From the NCBI GenBank assembly GCA_017560255.1, contig JAFYOI010000055.1:306197-370196 (forward strand): a stretch of DNA of 64,000 nt, read 5' to 3'. Of the stretch, positions 45,356 through 55,093 are shown piece by piece (position 1 is the first letter of the stretch; each line of letters begins with the position of its first letter). Under the pieces are notes generated by a model that saw only the letters and a program-made list of their open reading frames with translations, did not search any database and was not told the origin of the DNA. This DNA comes from Clostridia bacterium (lineage in GTDB: Bacteria; Bacillota; Clostridia; Oscillospirales; Acutalibacteraceae). Made by a program: the position numbers and the translations under genes.

Positions 45356-46852
45356 ATGATTACAGGTGAATTGAAAAACAAAATTGATAGTCTGTGGGAT
45401 GTTTTTGCCGCAGGCGGACTCGTTAACCCATTGGACGTTATAGAACAAATCACATATCTTATGTTTATCCGCGACCTTGATGATTCGGATAACCTTCGCG
45501 CAAAAGAAAGCGCTATGCTTGGTCTGCCATACAAAAGCATTTTTGCCGATCAGGTTAATGTTGGTGAACGCAAAATTGATGGCAGTCAACTAAAATGGTC
45601 CGTATTCCGTGATTTTCCTGCCGGAAAGATGTATTCCACAATGCAGGAATGGGTATTCCCATTCATCAAGAATCTCGACGGTAAAAAAGACAGCGCCTAT
45701 TCCAAGTATATGGACGACGCTATCTTCAAGTTACCTACTCCCCTACTTCTATCCAAAGTAGTAGATGCTTTAGATGAAATCTATGCACTTATGGCAAAAG
45801 CAGAAAGCAAAGATATCAAGGGTGACGTATACGAATACCTTTTAAACAAGATAACTCAATCAGGATTGATTGGCCAGTTCCGCACTCCTCGACACATTAT
45901 CAAAATGATGGTCGATATTATGCAACCGAAGGCAGATGATGTAATCTGCGACCCCGCGTGCGGTACAAGTGGATTCCTGGTAGCTGCCGGCGAATATCTG
46001 AAAGAAAATCTCAAGGAAGAAATTTTCTTTAACAAGCAAAAGAAAGACCATTATATGAATCATATGTTCTTCGGCTACGATATGGACAGAACAATGCTCC
46101 GCATCGGCGCTATGAACATGATGACTCATGGCGTAGAGCATCCATTTATCGAATATCGCGACAGTCTTTCAGATCAGAATCCTGACAAGGACAAGTATTC
46201 TCTTATTCTTGCAAACCCACCTTTCAAAGGTAGTCTGGATTATGACACGGTTTCAACAGATCTTTTAAAAGTGTGCAAAACAAAGAAAACCGAGCTTTTG
46301 TTCTTAGCACTGTTCCTTCGTATGTTACGCATAGGCGGCAGATGTGCTTGTATCGTTCCTGATGGTGTTTTGTTCGGTTCTTCTACCGCACACAAAGCAA
46401 TCCGTAAGGAAATCATTGACGGCAACCGTCTGGAAGCAGTTATCTCTATGCCTTCCGGTGTATTCAAGCCCTATGCAGGTGTATCCACCGGTATTCTGAT
46501 TTTTACCAAAACCGGACATGGTGGCACCGGCAAGGTTTGGTTCTATGACATGACCGCCGATGGTTATAGCCTGGACGACAAGAGAACCCCTGTAAGCGAA
46601 AATGATATTCCCGATATTATCGCTCGCTCCCACAATCTCGATGCCGAAGATGGCAGAGAAAGAACTGACAAGTCCTTCTTAGTGTCGAAGCAGGAAATCA
46701 TCGACAACGATTATGACCTGTCCATCAACAAGTATAAGAAAACAGTTTACGAAGCGATTGAATATCCTTCTACCGATGAAATTATGTCAAATTTACATGA
46801 ACTTGAAATGGAAATCACCAAAGGTCTTGCCGATTTAAGGGGGATGCTTTGA
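45356..46852 (+). CDS. hsdM: type I restriction-modification methyltransferase subunit HsdM
   Basis: N6-adenine methylase subunit of a type I R-M enzyme. The N-terminal helical HsdM domain (YLMFIRDLDD) leads to QFRTPRHIIKMMV, SAM motif I DPACGTSGFL (about residue 199) and catalytic motif IV NPPF (about 287). The C-terminal part ends with a coiled region. I use ATG 45356 with GGGAG upstream; 498 residues is normal for the short HsdM class. Its stop overlaps the start of a membrane-protein gene as TGATG. Confidence 0.96.
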   Translation: MITGELKNKIDSLWDVFAAGGLVNPLDVIEQITYLMFIRDLDDSDNLRAKESAMLGLPYKSIFADQVNVGERKIDGSQLKWSVFRDFPAGKMYSTMQEWVFPFIKNLDGKKDSAYSKYMDDAIFKLPTPLLLSKVVDALDEIYALMAKAESKDIKGDVYEYLLNKITQSGLIGQFRTPRHIIKMMVDIMQPKADDVICDPACGTSGFLVAAGEYLKENLKEEIFFNKQKKDHYMNHMFFGYDMDRTMLRIGAMNMMTHGVEHPFIEYRDSLSDQNPDKDKYSLILANPPFKGSLDYDTVSTDLLKVCKTKKTELLFLALFLRMLRIGGRCACIVPDGVLFGSSTAHKAIRKEIIDGNRLEAVISMPSGVFKPYAGVSTGILIFTKTGHGGTGKVWFYDMTADGYSLDDKRTPVSENDIPDIIARSHNLDAEDGRERTDKSFLVSKQEIIDNDYDLSINKYKKTVYEAIEYPSTDEIMSNLHELEMEITKGLADLRGML

Positions 46853-47268
46853 TGGCGAAGAAATCCACGGTACACAATCATGTCTACAACGTAACTGTAA
46901 ACATTGATTATGAGCAACTTGCAAAGGCCGTTGTAGCAGAACAGAAAAAAATCAAAGAAAAAAGCAAGAAGCGAATGGATACACGTCAACTTCTAATGTC
47001 ATGGTGCAACGGCATCCTATACGCAGCCCTATATTGCTATGCAATATACGAAATTATAACGATGTGGCAAAAATTTGCAAATAATGAAGGTACCAGCTTA
47101 TATATGTGTATTGTATATACCATTGCAGGTGCATCATTAGCCATCTTGCTGTTTCTATCACAACAAGAAACAATGAACGATTCAAAAGAAGAGACAATTA
47201 CGCATTTTAATACTAACATTGCCTTAATTGCATTAATTGTCGCCCTTGTCTCTTTAATTAAGAGGTGA
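46852..47268 (+). CDS. small membrane protein between hsdM and hsdS, unknown
   Basis: 138 residues. A Lys-rich cytoplasmic start (about 1-45, containing NHVYNVTVNIDYEQLAKA) is followed by three hydrophobic segments (about 50-70, 80-100, 117-135). ATG 46852 overlaps the hsdM stop by one base, and hsdS starts 4 bp after its end, so it is embedded in the R-M operon. I recognise no family. Interruption of hsdM-hsdS by a membrane gene is unusual. Confidence 0.75.
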   Translation: MAKKSTVHNHVYNVTVNIDYEQLAKAVVAEQKKIKEKSKKRMDTRQLLMSWCNGILYAALYCYAIYEIITMWQKFANNEGTSLYMCIVYTIAGASLAILLFLSQQETMNDSKEETITHFNTNIALIALIVALVSLIKR

Positions 47269-47272
47269 AAAA

Positions 47273-48361
47273 ATGGCAATATTTACTGATGTATTATTAG
47301 ACGCAACAAAAAATGGTCGCAAACTACCAACCAACGAGTATAAAGAATCCGGTCTTCATCCGATTATAGACCAAGGACAAAACTATGTCGCTGGCTACAC
47401 CAACGAAACAGAAGGTTTGTTTAGCAATGTTCCCGCTATCATCTTTGGTGACCACACAAGAGTAATAAAATATGTTGATACACCTTTTTTTATTGGAGCA
47501 GATGGCGTTAAGATCCTTAAAGCAAAAGATAATAAGGCAAACTACAAGTTTTTGTATTATGCATTATCTTCTGCTAAAATTCCTAACACAGGATATAACA
47601 GACATTTTAAATGGTTAAAAGAAGTTGACATTCCTAAATATACCGAACAGGAACAAATACAAATCGTTTCTGAACTTGATAAAATTACTACCTTAATAAA
47701 TCTAAGGACGGAACAGCTAAAAAAACTTGACCAACTCATCAAATCCCGATTTATCGAACTGTTTGGTGACCCGGTTAGTAATCCGCATGGGTTTCCCAAA
47801 GTATCGCTTTCGGAACTGGCAGAAATAAAAATAGGACCGTTCGGTTCCTTGCTTCATAAAGAGGACTACATTGCAAATGGTCATGCTCTTGTCAATCCGT
47901 CCCATATCGTAGCCGGGAAAATATCTGTTGATGATGAACTTACCGTTTCAGATGAACAGTTCAGCGAGTTGAGCGCATACCATCTTCAAATTGGAGATGT
48001 AGTAATGGGACGAAGGGGCGAAATGGGTCGGTGCGCTGTGGTTCAGACCGATGGTTTGCTCTGTGGAACAGGTAGCCTTTTGATTAGAACCAAAGGCGAT
48101 GTGACCGCTGATTATTTGCAGAAAATAATTTCGTTCCCCTCGTTCAAGAAGACCATTGAAGATATGGCGGTGGGACAGACAATGCCGAATTTGAATGTTC
48201 CAATAGTATCAAGATTTCAAATCATCAAACCGCCAATAGAGGTTCAGAAAGCTTATTATACCTTCGTCGAACAGACCGACAAATCAAAATTGGCAATTCA
48301 AAAAAGTCTTGAAAAACTCGAAACGCTCAAAAAAGCATTAATGCAAAAATATTTTGGATAA
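47273..48361 (+). CDS. hsdS: type I restriction enzyme specificity subunit HsdS
   Basis: DNA-recognition subunit that sets the target sequence for both HsdM and HsdR. Two target-recognition domains are visible. The first (about residues 1-125) has IDQGQNYVAGYTN. The second (about 175-320) has LAEIKIGPFGSLLHKEDY. They are separated by conserved coiled-coil spacers, PKYTEQEQIQIVSELDKITTLI and a second at the C-terminus, KLETLKKALMQKYF. 362 residues is on the short side but has both half-sites. Confidence 0.94.
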   Translation: MAIFTDVLLDATKNGRKLPTNEYKESGLHPIIDQGQNYVAGYTNETEGLFSNVPAIIFGDHTRVIKYVDTPFFIGADGVKILKAKDNKANYKFLYYALSSAKIPNTGYNRHFKWLKEVDIPKYTEQEQIQIVSELDKITTLINLRTEQLKKLDQLIKSRFIELFGDPVSNPHGFPKVSLSELAEIKIGPFGSLLHKEDYIANGHALVNPSHIVAGKISVDDELTVSDEQFSELSAYHLQIGDVVMGRRGEMGRCAVVQTDGLLCGTGSLLIRTKGDVTADYLQKIISFPSFKKTIEDMAVGQTMPNLNVPIVSRFQIIKPPIEVQKAYYTFVEQTDKSKLAIQKSLEKLETLKKALMQKYFG

Positions 48362-48373
48362 AGGAGAAACATT

Positions 48374-48805
48374 ATGGAAACTTGGTCTTTAATTATTGGA
48401 ATCACCTCGCTAATCGTAGGTATTCTATCAATAGTTCTTGCTATAGTAGCAATGATCGCTTCTAAAAAAGAAACAGATAGAAGTGCTAACAATTATAGGA
48501 ACACCAAGGAACTGTTAAATAAAATAGAACACAAATCTGATCTTATTGATCGAGCTGTTCAAGTTCAACAGACACAGCTTGTTCAAATTATTAACAAGGC
48601 GTTAGATAAAATCGGTCAATCTCCAATTGAATTACAACCGGTAACAGAAGAAGATATTAACGCACTGTTTGAGGAGAAAAAGAAGCCTATAGACGCAGAA
48701 ATAAGGAAATTAAAAAACAAAGTTGATGCTATACCCAAAATACATATAGGGAATGAACCTCCGCAAGATCCGAAGAATGGCGATCTTTGGTTTCAACCAA
48801 AATGA
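48374..48805 (+). CDS. membrane-anchored coiled-coil protein, unknown
   Basis: 143 residues. An N-terminal membrane helix (IIGITSLIVGILSIVLAIVAMIA, about 7-29) is followed by a long charged coiled coil (about 35-115). The tail is HIGNEPPQDPKNGDLWFQ, a Gly-Pro-rich motif also seen at the ends of phage tail and surface proteins. It starts 12 bp after hsdS with AAGGAG. No function known. Its topology suggests an anchor or sensor working with the R-M genes. Confidence 0.75.
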   Translation: METWSLIIGITSLIVGILSIVLAIVAMIASKKETDRSANNYRNTKELLNKIEHKSDLIDRAVQVQQTQLVQIINKALDKIGQSPIELQPVTEEDINALFEEKKKPIDAEIRKLKNKVDAIPKIHIGNEPPQDPKNGDLWFQPK

Positions 48806-48846
48806 AATGCAAAGCCTCAAATATTAAACCAGTAAAGGAGAAAAAT

Positions 48847-49233
48847 ATGGACTATAAAAATATACCCGATTCTGAACTCGCTTCGGTAATGGTAAATTAT
48901 ATTAATCGAATCAAGCACCTCAAGGAAATGATAAGCTGTTATTTAGGCCGCTCAGATCGTGGATACGTTAAAGCTGATCAAATCAAAGCCGAATACAAAG
49001 AATTAAAAATCAAGTTACGCGATGACGCAGACTATTTGTCCTTATCCCGCAATCGAAATGGAAGCATTTTATACACCAATGCATTTGCGCCAAGCATTCG
49101 CGAAGCCGCAGCTTTTGGCTTTACAGTCCCTGTAAACGCAGCTGTAAATCAGCAAATGTACTCGGCTGTAGAAGAAGCACATTATAAATTAAGAAAATAC
49201 AAGTCTCTCGAAGAATGGAGAGCATTAATCTAA
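48847..49233 (+). CDS. small soluble protein, unknown
   Basis: 128 residues from ATG 48847 with AAAGGAG upstream; the open frame from 48787 overlaps the preceding gene and is not used. The sequence is mixed helical, beginning MDYKNIPDSELASVMVNYINRIK, with a middle segment AFAPSIREAAAFGFTVP and a C-terminal helix. I do not recognise it. It belongs to the gene run between hsdS and hsdR. Confidence 0.7.
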   Translation: MDYKNIPDSELASVMVNYINRIKHLKEMISCYLGRSDRGYVKADQIKAEYKELKIKLRDDADYLSLSRNRNGSILYTNAFAPSIREAAAFGFTVPVNAAVNQQMYSAVEEAHYKLRKYKSLEEWRALI

Positions 49234-49245
49234 GGAGAATATTAT

Positions 49246-49800
49246 ATGGATGTTGGAATTATTGTTAATATTGTTCTTTCGATTTTATCATTCGCATTGG
49301 CGGCGATTTCAGTTATTACAGTAATAATCACGCTTAGACAGAATAATAAAATGCTGGAGGCAAATTCAAGACCTTATATTGTAGCATATCTAGTATATGA
49401 AGAGTTTCATAATTGTGTTTACTTGTGTGTCAAAAATTTTGGTACAACAAGTGCAATCATAAATAGTCTGCAGATTACACCGGAAATTAATTTGTGCGAA
49501 AAAAGCAGCAATGAAGTATTGAACGATACAATGATTGCACCTAATCAGCAAGTTCACTTTTTAATTCTTGATGAAACTAAACAGGGTCAATTCCAAAGAG
49601 AAACATATGCAGGAACAGTTAGCATTACATACACAGATTGTTGTACAAGCAAACAGCATCAAGAAACTTACAAAATAACTACAGAATATACCAATGAAAT
49701 TATGTCTTTGCGTTCAAGTAATAGTAGTATGAACAATCTTGATAATTCCATAAGAAACATAGAGAACATTCTTGAGTATATGAAGAATAGTAATATGTAG
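49246..49800 (+). CDS. membrane-anchored beta-sandwich-like protein, unknown
   Basis: 184 residues. An N-terminal membrane segment (IIVNIVLSILSFALAAISVITVIITL, about 4-29) is followed by EANSRPYIVAYLVYEE. Then comes a beta-rich domain with CVKNFGTTSAIINSL, which resembles the small Ig-like domains of other single-pass bacterial proteins of unknown role. The C-terminal tail is Ser/Asn-rich. AAGGAG precedes the start, 12 bp after the previous gene. No family name can be given with confidence. Confidence 0.7.
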   Translation: MDVGIIVNIVLSILSFALAAISVITVIITLRQNNKMLEANSRPYIVAYLVYEEFHNCVYLCVKNFGTTSAIINSLQITPEINLCEKSSNEVLNDTMIAPNQQVHFLILDETKQGQFQRETYAGTVSITYTDCCTSKQHQETYKITTEYTNEIMSLRSSNSSMNNLDNSIRNIENILEYMKNSNM

Positions 49801-49903
49801 TACGAACACTGCCACAGCAAATTTGATGAAAGTGATAATTTCACAATCGCAATTTGCAAAAACACAATCATTCAAAGTAATATTTGCGAGGTGAAGTAGA
49901 AGC

Positions 49904-51286
49904 ATGCTATATCGTTTTAGAACTATTGACAAATTAATAGGCGAAAAATATAAAGAGCTTAAAGATCAATATTTCTTTTTCGCTTCTCCCAGCACACTGA
50001 ACGATCCTTTAGAAGGTTACGTGGACTTCTATTGGAAAGCCGATAATATTGCTTGGTTGGGATTGTTTAAAAACTATGTATGGCAGGTATATCGTACACT
50101 TAAAAGCGCAATACTGCAATGCCCACTTGACGATATGAAAAAAATGTATTTTACACGAACTGAAATACATCTAAAAGAAACACAACTTCCTCAAATCAGA
50201 AAAGAAATAGAGGACCGTTTTTCTAATGAGCCTATAATCAGTGAAATATCAACTATACTTGGAGAATCAGAGAAAGAAATAAATCAACCAGTTTTGCATC
50301 TTGTTCTTTCGTTGATTCATTTATTGGCATTGTTTCACGCTAATAAATGGTTTGAGAGCAAGGGAATTCAAGTGTTCCATACGACGGACTGGTTGATTAA
50401 AAAAACAACCTTAATAAAGAGCACACAATATAAAAAAATAGTTGAAATTGTAAAAGGGATACTTGCCAACGAAAAAGAGGCAGAATCGATATTAATATTA
50501 GACCAAAACATACGATTTGATGCTGTAACGAAAATTGGTAACATTCCGAAAGAAGCTGAAATATCCGAATATATTCTCTTTGATTTTCCAGAACATTATA
50601 CAAAGCATGTTGTAAATCTTGCCTATGAAAATTGGCAAACAGTATGTTTTAATCGCTCATATTCAGACCCAAAAATGTGGAGTCATTACGCAAATAATCA
50701 TACTGGTGTGTGCCTTATGTTTGAATTCAACAGTGCGGAATGTGTTCAATTAGAGGCTCTTAATTCATTGTCGGGGGATAAAACGAAAAGACTATATATC
50801 AAACCTGTTGATTATACATCACCACCATTGCGAATCAACTTTTTTCTCACACTGGGAAATCTGTGGGGAGATGAAAGAACACATTGGTTTTATCGTGATA
50901 ATGATAAAAGTACAATATTGAATTCAATTCTTAAAAATGTTGAAAAATGGAGAGATGAATATTGGAGTAACTTTGAAAAAAGATTTTTACACAAAGGTTC
51001 TGCTTGGAAATCCGAGGAAGAAGAAAGAATAATTTTAGATGATAGTTTATATGACCATTTATCCCCCGATCAAAAGAAATATAAATACGATTTCAACAAA
51101 TTACATGGTATTATCTTTGGTATCAATACAAAACTAAGCGATAAAAAGGAATTAATCAAGATTCTAAAAGAAAAATGTATCGCAAACAAAAGAGAGCAAT
51201 TTCACATATATCAAGCACGATACGATGCAGAAAAAGAATCAATTGTAGCAGATTTAGTTTTGATTATAAAAAACAATTCAAACTAA
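49904..51286 (+). CDS. DUF2971-domain protein
   Basis: 460 residues. The start YRFRTIDKLIG is followed by YFFFASPSTLNDPLEGYVD. Near residue 250 comes WSHYANNHTGVCLMFEF, the signature of DUF2971, a family often found in defence islands and R-M loci with no established biochemical function. At 460 residues it is longer than most family members, with a central helical insert (about 90-200). GAGGTGAAGTAGAAGC precedes the start. It is the last gene before hsdR. Confidence 0.82.
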   Translation: MLYRFRTIDKLIGEKYKELKDQYFFFASPSTLNDPLEGYVDFYWKADNIAWLGLFKNYVWQVYRTLKSAILQCPLDDMKKMYFTRTEIHLKETQLPQIRKEIEDRFSNEPIISEISTILGESEKEINQPVLHLVLSLIHLLALFHANKWFESKGIQVFHTTDWLIKKTTLIKSTQYKKIVEIVKGILANEKEAESILILDQNIRFDAVTKIGNIPKEAEISEYILFDFPEHYTKHVVNLAYENWQTVCFNRSYSDPKMWSHYANNHTGVCLMFEFNSAECVQLEALNSLSGDKTKRLYIKPVDYTSPPLRINFFLTLGNLWGDERTHWFYRDNDKSTILNSILKNVEKWRDEYWSNFEKRFLHKGSAWKSEEEERIILDDSLYDHLSPDQKKYKYDFNKLHGIIFGINTKLSDKKELIKILKEKCIANKREQFHIYQARYDAEKESIVADLVLIIKNNSN

Positions 51287-51327
51287 ATTAAAAACAGGAA
51301 ATTTCTTATATGAAACGAGGCGGCACA

Positions 51328-54300
51328 ATGACCAACTTTGATTTTTTAACAAAGGACAAGCAGTTTGAAACCTTTTCAGGCATTGCAGTAGCAGCTGAAA
51401 AGACGTTACATATTGATTTACCTACTTGTGCTATAAACTGCCGCAGGGCAATGGAAATGGCTGTTAAATGGATGTATTCCGTTGACAGTTCTCTCGTTAT
51501 GCCTTGGCAAGATACTTTAGTAAGTCTTATGAACACTGAAGAGTTTCGCGATATAGTCGGCACAGATATTTGGCGAAGAATGGATTTTATTCGTCGTGTT
51601 GGCAACAATGCTGCGCATACAGAAAAAAAGGTCACCAAGGAACAGACTATGCTATGCCTTGAGAACCTGTATATTTTTATGGATTTCGTGGCTTATTGTT
51701 ATGCAGCGGAATATAAGCAAGGTGCGTTTAATCCCGAATTGTTGAAAGATACTCCCGCTGAAGCACCCCCTGCCGTTCAAATACCCGATATTGATCTTGA
51801 AGCCTTGATTGCAGAAAACGCAGCACTTAAGGCCGAGCTTACCGCTCGCCGTGAAGAACAACAGCAGACTTATGTGCCTAACCCCCTTGACATTTCGGAA
51901 TATGAAACAAGGAAAATATACATTGATTTTATGCTTCAGGATGCAGGTTGGACAGAAGGCAAGGACTGGATTAATGAATACGAGCTCCCCGGCATGCCCA
52001 ACAAATCGGAAGTTGGTTTTGCAGATTACGTTCTTTTCGGCGATGATGGCAAACCTCTTGCCGTACTTGAAGCAAAACGCACCTGTGTTGATGTATCTAA
52101 AGGCAGGCAACAGGCAAAACTATATGCCGACATTTTAGAAAAGAAGTTTGGTCGTCGCCCCGTTATTTTCCTTTCAAACGGCTTTGACACCCGCATTACC
52201 GATAACCTCTACCCCGAACGCAAGGTTGCAACCATCTATTCAAAGCGTGACCTTGAAAAGATGTTCAACCTTCAAACAATGCGAACAAATTTAAGCAGCG
52301 TAGTAGTAGATAAAAACATCGCCGGACGTTATTATCAGGAAGGTGCGATCAAGGCGGTCTGCGACAGTTTCGGCAAGAAAAACCGCAGAAAAGCATTATT
52401 GGTAATGGCAACGGGTTCGGGTAAAACAAGAACTGTTATAGCCCTTTGCAAAGTTTTGCTTGAGCACGGATGGGTTAAGAACATCCTTTTCCTTGCTGAC
52501 CGCAACTCTCTTGTTACTCAGGCAAAGCGTAGTTTTGTAAATCTTTTACCCGATTTATCAGTAACAAACCTTTGCGAAGAAAAAGATAACTATACCGCCC
52601 ATTGTGTTTTCTCAACTTATCAGACTATGATGAATTGTATTGATTCTGTTAAAGACGAAAAGGGAAAACTCTTTACCTGCGGTCATTTTGATTTAGTTAT
52701 TTGCGATGAAGCACATCGTTCTATCTACAATAAGTATCGTGATATATTCAACTATTTCGACGCACCTTTGGTGGGTCTTACCGCTACGCCCAAAGACGAA
52801 ATCGACAAGAACACCTATGAAGTGTTTGAACTTGAAAGTGGCGTACCTACATATGGTTACGAGCTTGCTGACGCTGTAAAAGACGGATTCCTTGTTGATT
52901 TTATGTCCGTAGAAACCAAACTTAAATTTATTGAGCAAGGCATCGTCTACGACGACTTATCAGATGAAGATAAAGAAGAATACGAAGCGACCTTTTCACA
53001 TGATGGCGAGCTGCCCGACAAAATCGGTTCATCCGCACTTAATGATTGGATTTTTAACGAAGATACAATCAAAGAAGTATTGAATGTATTGATGACAAAC
53101 GGCATTAAGATTGATTATGGTCAAAAAATCGGTAAGACGATTATCTTTGCAAAAAACCATCGCCACGCTGAAAAAATATTTGAGGTATTCAACAAAGAAT
53201 ACCCCCACCTTAATGGATTTGCAAAAGTAATTGACAACAAAATCAACTATGCACAAAGTGCTATTGACGAGTTTTCGGATGCAAAAAAGTTGCCACAGAT
53301 TGCAATCTCTGTTGATATGCTTGATACAGGTATCGATGTTCCAGAGGTTCTCAATCTTGTATTCTTTAAAAAGGTAATGAGTAAAGCGAAATTCTGGCAA
53401 ATGATTGGTCGTGGAACTCGTCTTTGTCCCGGTTTGATTAATGGTGAAGATAAGAAAATGTTCTATATCTTTGACTTCTGCGGAAACTTTGAGTTTTTCC
53501 GAATGGGAGGAAAAGGAAAATCTGCCAACCAGATCGCTCTACAGGGTGCAATCTTTAATCTTAAAGCACAGATGGCGTTCAAGTTGCAAGATCTTGCTTA
53601 TCAGACTGATGAATTAATTATCTTCCGCAGAGAGCTTGTAGAGGATATGGTAAGAAAGGTAAAAGAACTGAACAAAGAAAATTTTGCAGTTCGTCAACAT
53701 CTAAAATATGTTGAGTTGTACGCAAATGCCAACAACTATACCGCCCTTTCTTATGAGGACACTTTAACCATCGCCAATGAACTTGCGCCACTTATCACTC
53801 CTGACGAAGACGACCCCAAGGCCATGCGTTTTGATGCGTTAATGTATGGCATCGAACTTGCTTATCTTGTTGGAAAAAAATACAACAAGGCACGTAGTGA
53901 TTTATATAAAAAGGTTTCAGGAGTTGCCAGCGTTGCAAACATACCCGAAATTATGGTGCAATCAGAGCTTATCAACAAGATTCTGCACACCGATTATGTA
54001 GATACTGCAGGCATTAACGAGTTTGAAAACATACGTAAAAGTTTGAGGGATTTGATTAAATATATCCCTTACAATGGCGCTATATACCACACAAACTTTG
54101 ATGACGAAATCCTCTCAATTGACTGGAATGAATCGGAACTTGAAAACGACGACCTTAAAAATTACAGAGCAAAAGCAGAATTTTATGTTCGTCAGCACCA
54201 AGATAACAAGGTTATTGCTAAACTTAAATCAAACATCCCCTTAAGTTCTGCTGATTTAAAAGAATTGGAAGAAATTTTATGGAGTGAAGTCGGCACAAAA

Positions 54301-54618
54301 GAAGACTACGAAGCAGAGTTTGGAGAAAAGCCTCTCGGCGAATTCGTTCGCGAAATCGTAGGTCTCGATATGAATGCTGCAAAAGAAGCGTTTGCAAAGT
54401 ATCTAAATGATGTAAACCTTGATTCAAGACAAATTTATTTTGTTAATCAAATTATTGAGTATATTGTGCATAATGGTTTGATGAAAGACTTATCAGTGTT
54501 ACAAGAGTCTCCTTTCACCGACAAAGGTAGCGTCGTGGAAATATTTACTGACCTTACTGTGTGGATGGGCATTCGCAAAGTTATCGATCAGGTAAATGCA
54601 AACGCTATTGTGGCATAA
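51328..54618 (+). CDS. hsdR: type I restriction endonuclease subunit HsdR (R subunit)
   Basis: Translocase and nuclease of the type I complex. An N-terminal DUF4145-like helical domain (about residues 1-120) precedes the PD-(D/E)xK nuclease region with FADYVLFGDDGKPLAVLEAKR (Asp and Glu-x-Lys about 238-250). The SF2 helicase motor has Walker A ATGSGKTRT (about 360), DEAH (about 460), TATPKDE, and MIGRGTRLCPG. The C-terminus has a HsdM/S-interaction helical domain. ATG 51328 is preferred to 51310 because the family starts at MTNFDF; the ribosome site is weak for either. 1096 residues is normal. Confidence 0.94.
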   Translation: MTNFDFLTKDKQFETFSGIAVAAEKTLHIDLPTCAINCRRAMEMAVKWMYSVDSSLVMPWQDTLVSLMNTEEFRDIVGTDIWRRMDFIRRVGNNAAHTEKKVTKEQTMLCLENLYIFMDFVAYCYAAEYKQGAFNPELLKDTPAEAPPAVQIPDIDLEALIAENAALKAELTARREEQQQTYVPNPLDISEYETRKIYIDFMLQDAGWTEGKDWINEYELPGMPNKSEVGFADYVLFGDDGKPLAVLEAKRTCVDVSKGRQQAKLYADILEKKFGRRPVIFLSNGFDTRITDNLYPERKVATIYSKRDLEKMFNLQTMRTNLSSVVVDKNIAGRYYQEGAIKAVCDSFGKKNRRKALLVMATGSGKTRTVIALCKVLLEHGWVKNILFLADRNSLVTQAKRSFVNLLPDLSVTNLCEEKDNYTAHCVFSTYQTMMNCIDSVKDEKGKLFTCGHFDLVICDEAHRSIYNKYRDIFNYFDAPLVGLTATPKDEIDKNTYEVFELESGVPTYGYELADAVKDGFLVDFMSVETKLKFIEQGIVYDDLSDEDKEEYEATFSHDGELPDKIGSSALNDWIFNEDTIKEVLNVLMTNGIKIDYGQKIGKTIIFAKNHRHAEKIFEVFNKEYPHLNGFAKVIDNKINYAQSAIDEFSDAKKLPQIAISVDMLDTGIDVPEVLNLVFFKKVMSKAKFWQMIGRGTRLCPGLINGEDKKMFYIFDFCGNFEFFRMGGKGKSANQIALQGAIFNLKAQMAFKLQDLAYQTDELIIFRRELVEDMVRKVKELNKENFAVRQHLKYVELYANANNYTALSYEDTLTIANELAPLITPDEDDPKAMRFDALMYGIELAYLVGKKYNKARSDLYKKVSGVASVANIPEIMVQSELINKILHTDYVDTAGINEFENIRKSLRDLIKYIPYNGAIYHTNFDDEILSIDWNESELENDDLKNYRAKAEFYVRQHQDNKVIAKLKSNIPLSSADLKELEEILWSEVGTKEDYEAEFGEKPLGEFVREIVGLDMNAAKEAFAKYLNDVNLDSRQIYFVNQIIEYIVHNGLMKDLSVLQESPFTDKGSVVEIFTDLTVWMGIRKVIDQVNANAIVA

Positions 54619-54708
54619 ATATTTTATTTGCTTGATGAATAAAAAGTCTGGACTTGTGGGATGTTATGTGGTATGTGTTTGTGTTGCATAGAAAGGAGTG
54701 CAGCGCAA

Positions 54709-54993
54709 ATGACTATACTTGAAGATTTGTTCTATGGCAACATTGTTCCGTGTGAGAGGAATTACAAAGATAAAAACAAGGCGGATAAGTTATTGAACCT
54801 GATATGCCGGAATGAAAACGAGCTGATTGCTACTTTCACGAACAAGCAAAAGGAAATCTTTGAAAGGTTCAAGGACTGCGCCAATGAACTGTCTTGTCTG
54901 ACCGAGCGTGAAGCGTTCAGTGCAGGGTTCATTATGGCAACCCGGATAATGATGGAGGTAACCCAGGAGTTGGAGAAAATCGAGAATATATAA
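54709..54993 (+). CDS. small helical protein, DUF6809-like
   Basis: 94 residues starting at ATG 54709 with AAGGAG upstream (the frame is open from 54661). All-helical, with YGNIVPCERNY near the N-terminus and FSAGFIMATRIMMEV near the C-terminus. The pattern matches DUF6809-type proteins common on Firmicutes integrative elements; function unknown. It follows hsdR after 90 bp and is closed by a terminator. Confidence 0.6.
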   Translation: MTILEDLFYGNIVPCERNYKDKNKADKLLNLICRNENELIATFTNKQKEIFERFKDCANELSCLTEREAFSAGFIMATRIMMEVTQELEKIENI

Positions 54994-55041
54994 AGACTCG
55001 CTCTTCCCTGTTCTCTGTACATTAAAAACAAATAAGAATAC

Positions 55042-55086
55042 CCATCGGATAAACAGAACTCTGTTTTATCCAATGGGTATTTTTTT
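55042..55086 (+). terminator. terminator after the cargo operon
   Basis: ACCCATCGGATAAA...TTTATCCAATGGGT stem with one mismatch, then a T-run. It ends the plus-strand cargo transcript. Confidence 0.85.
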
Positions 55087-55093
55087 ATTTCTG

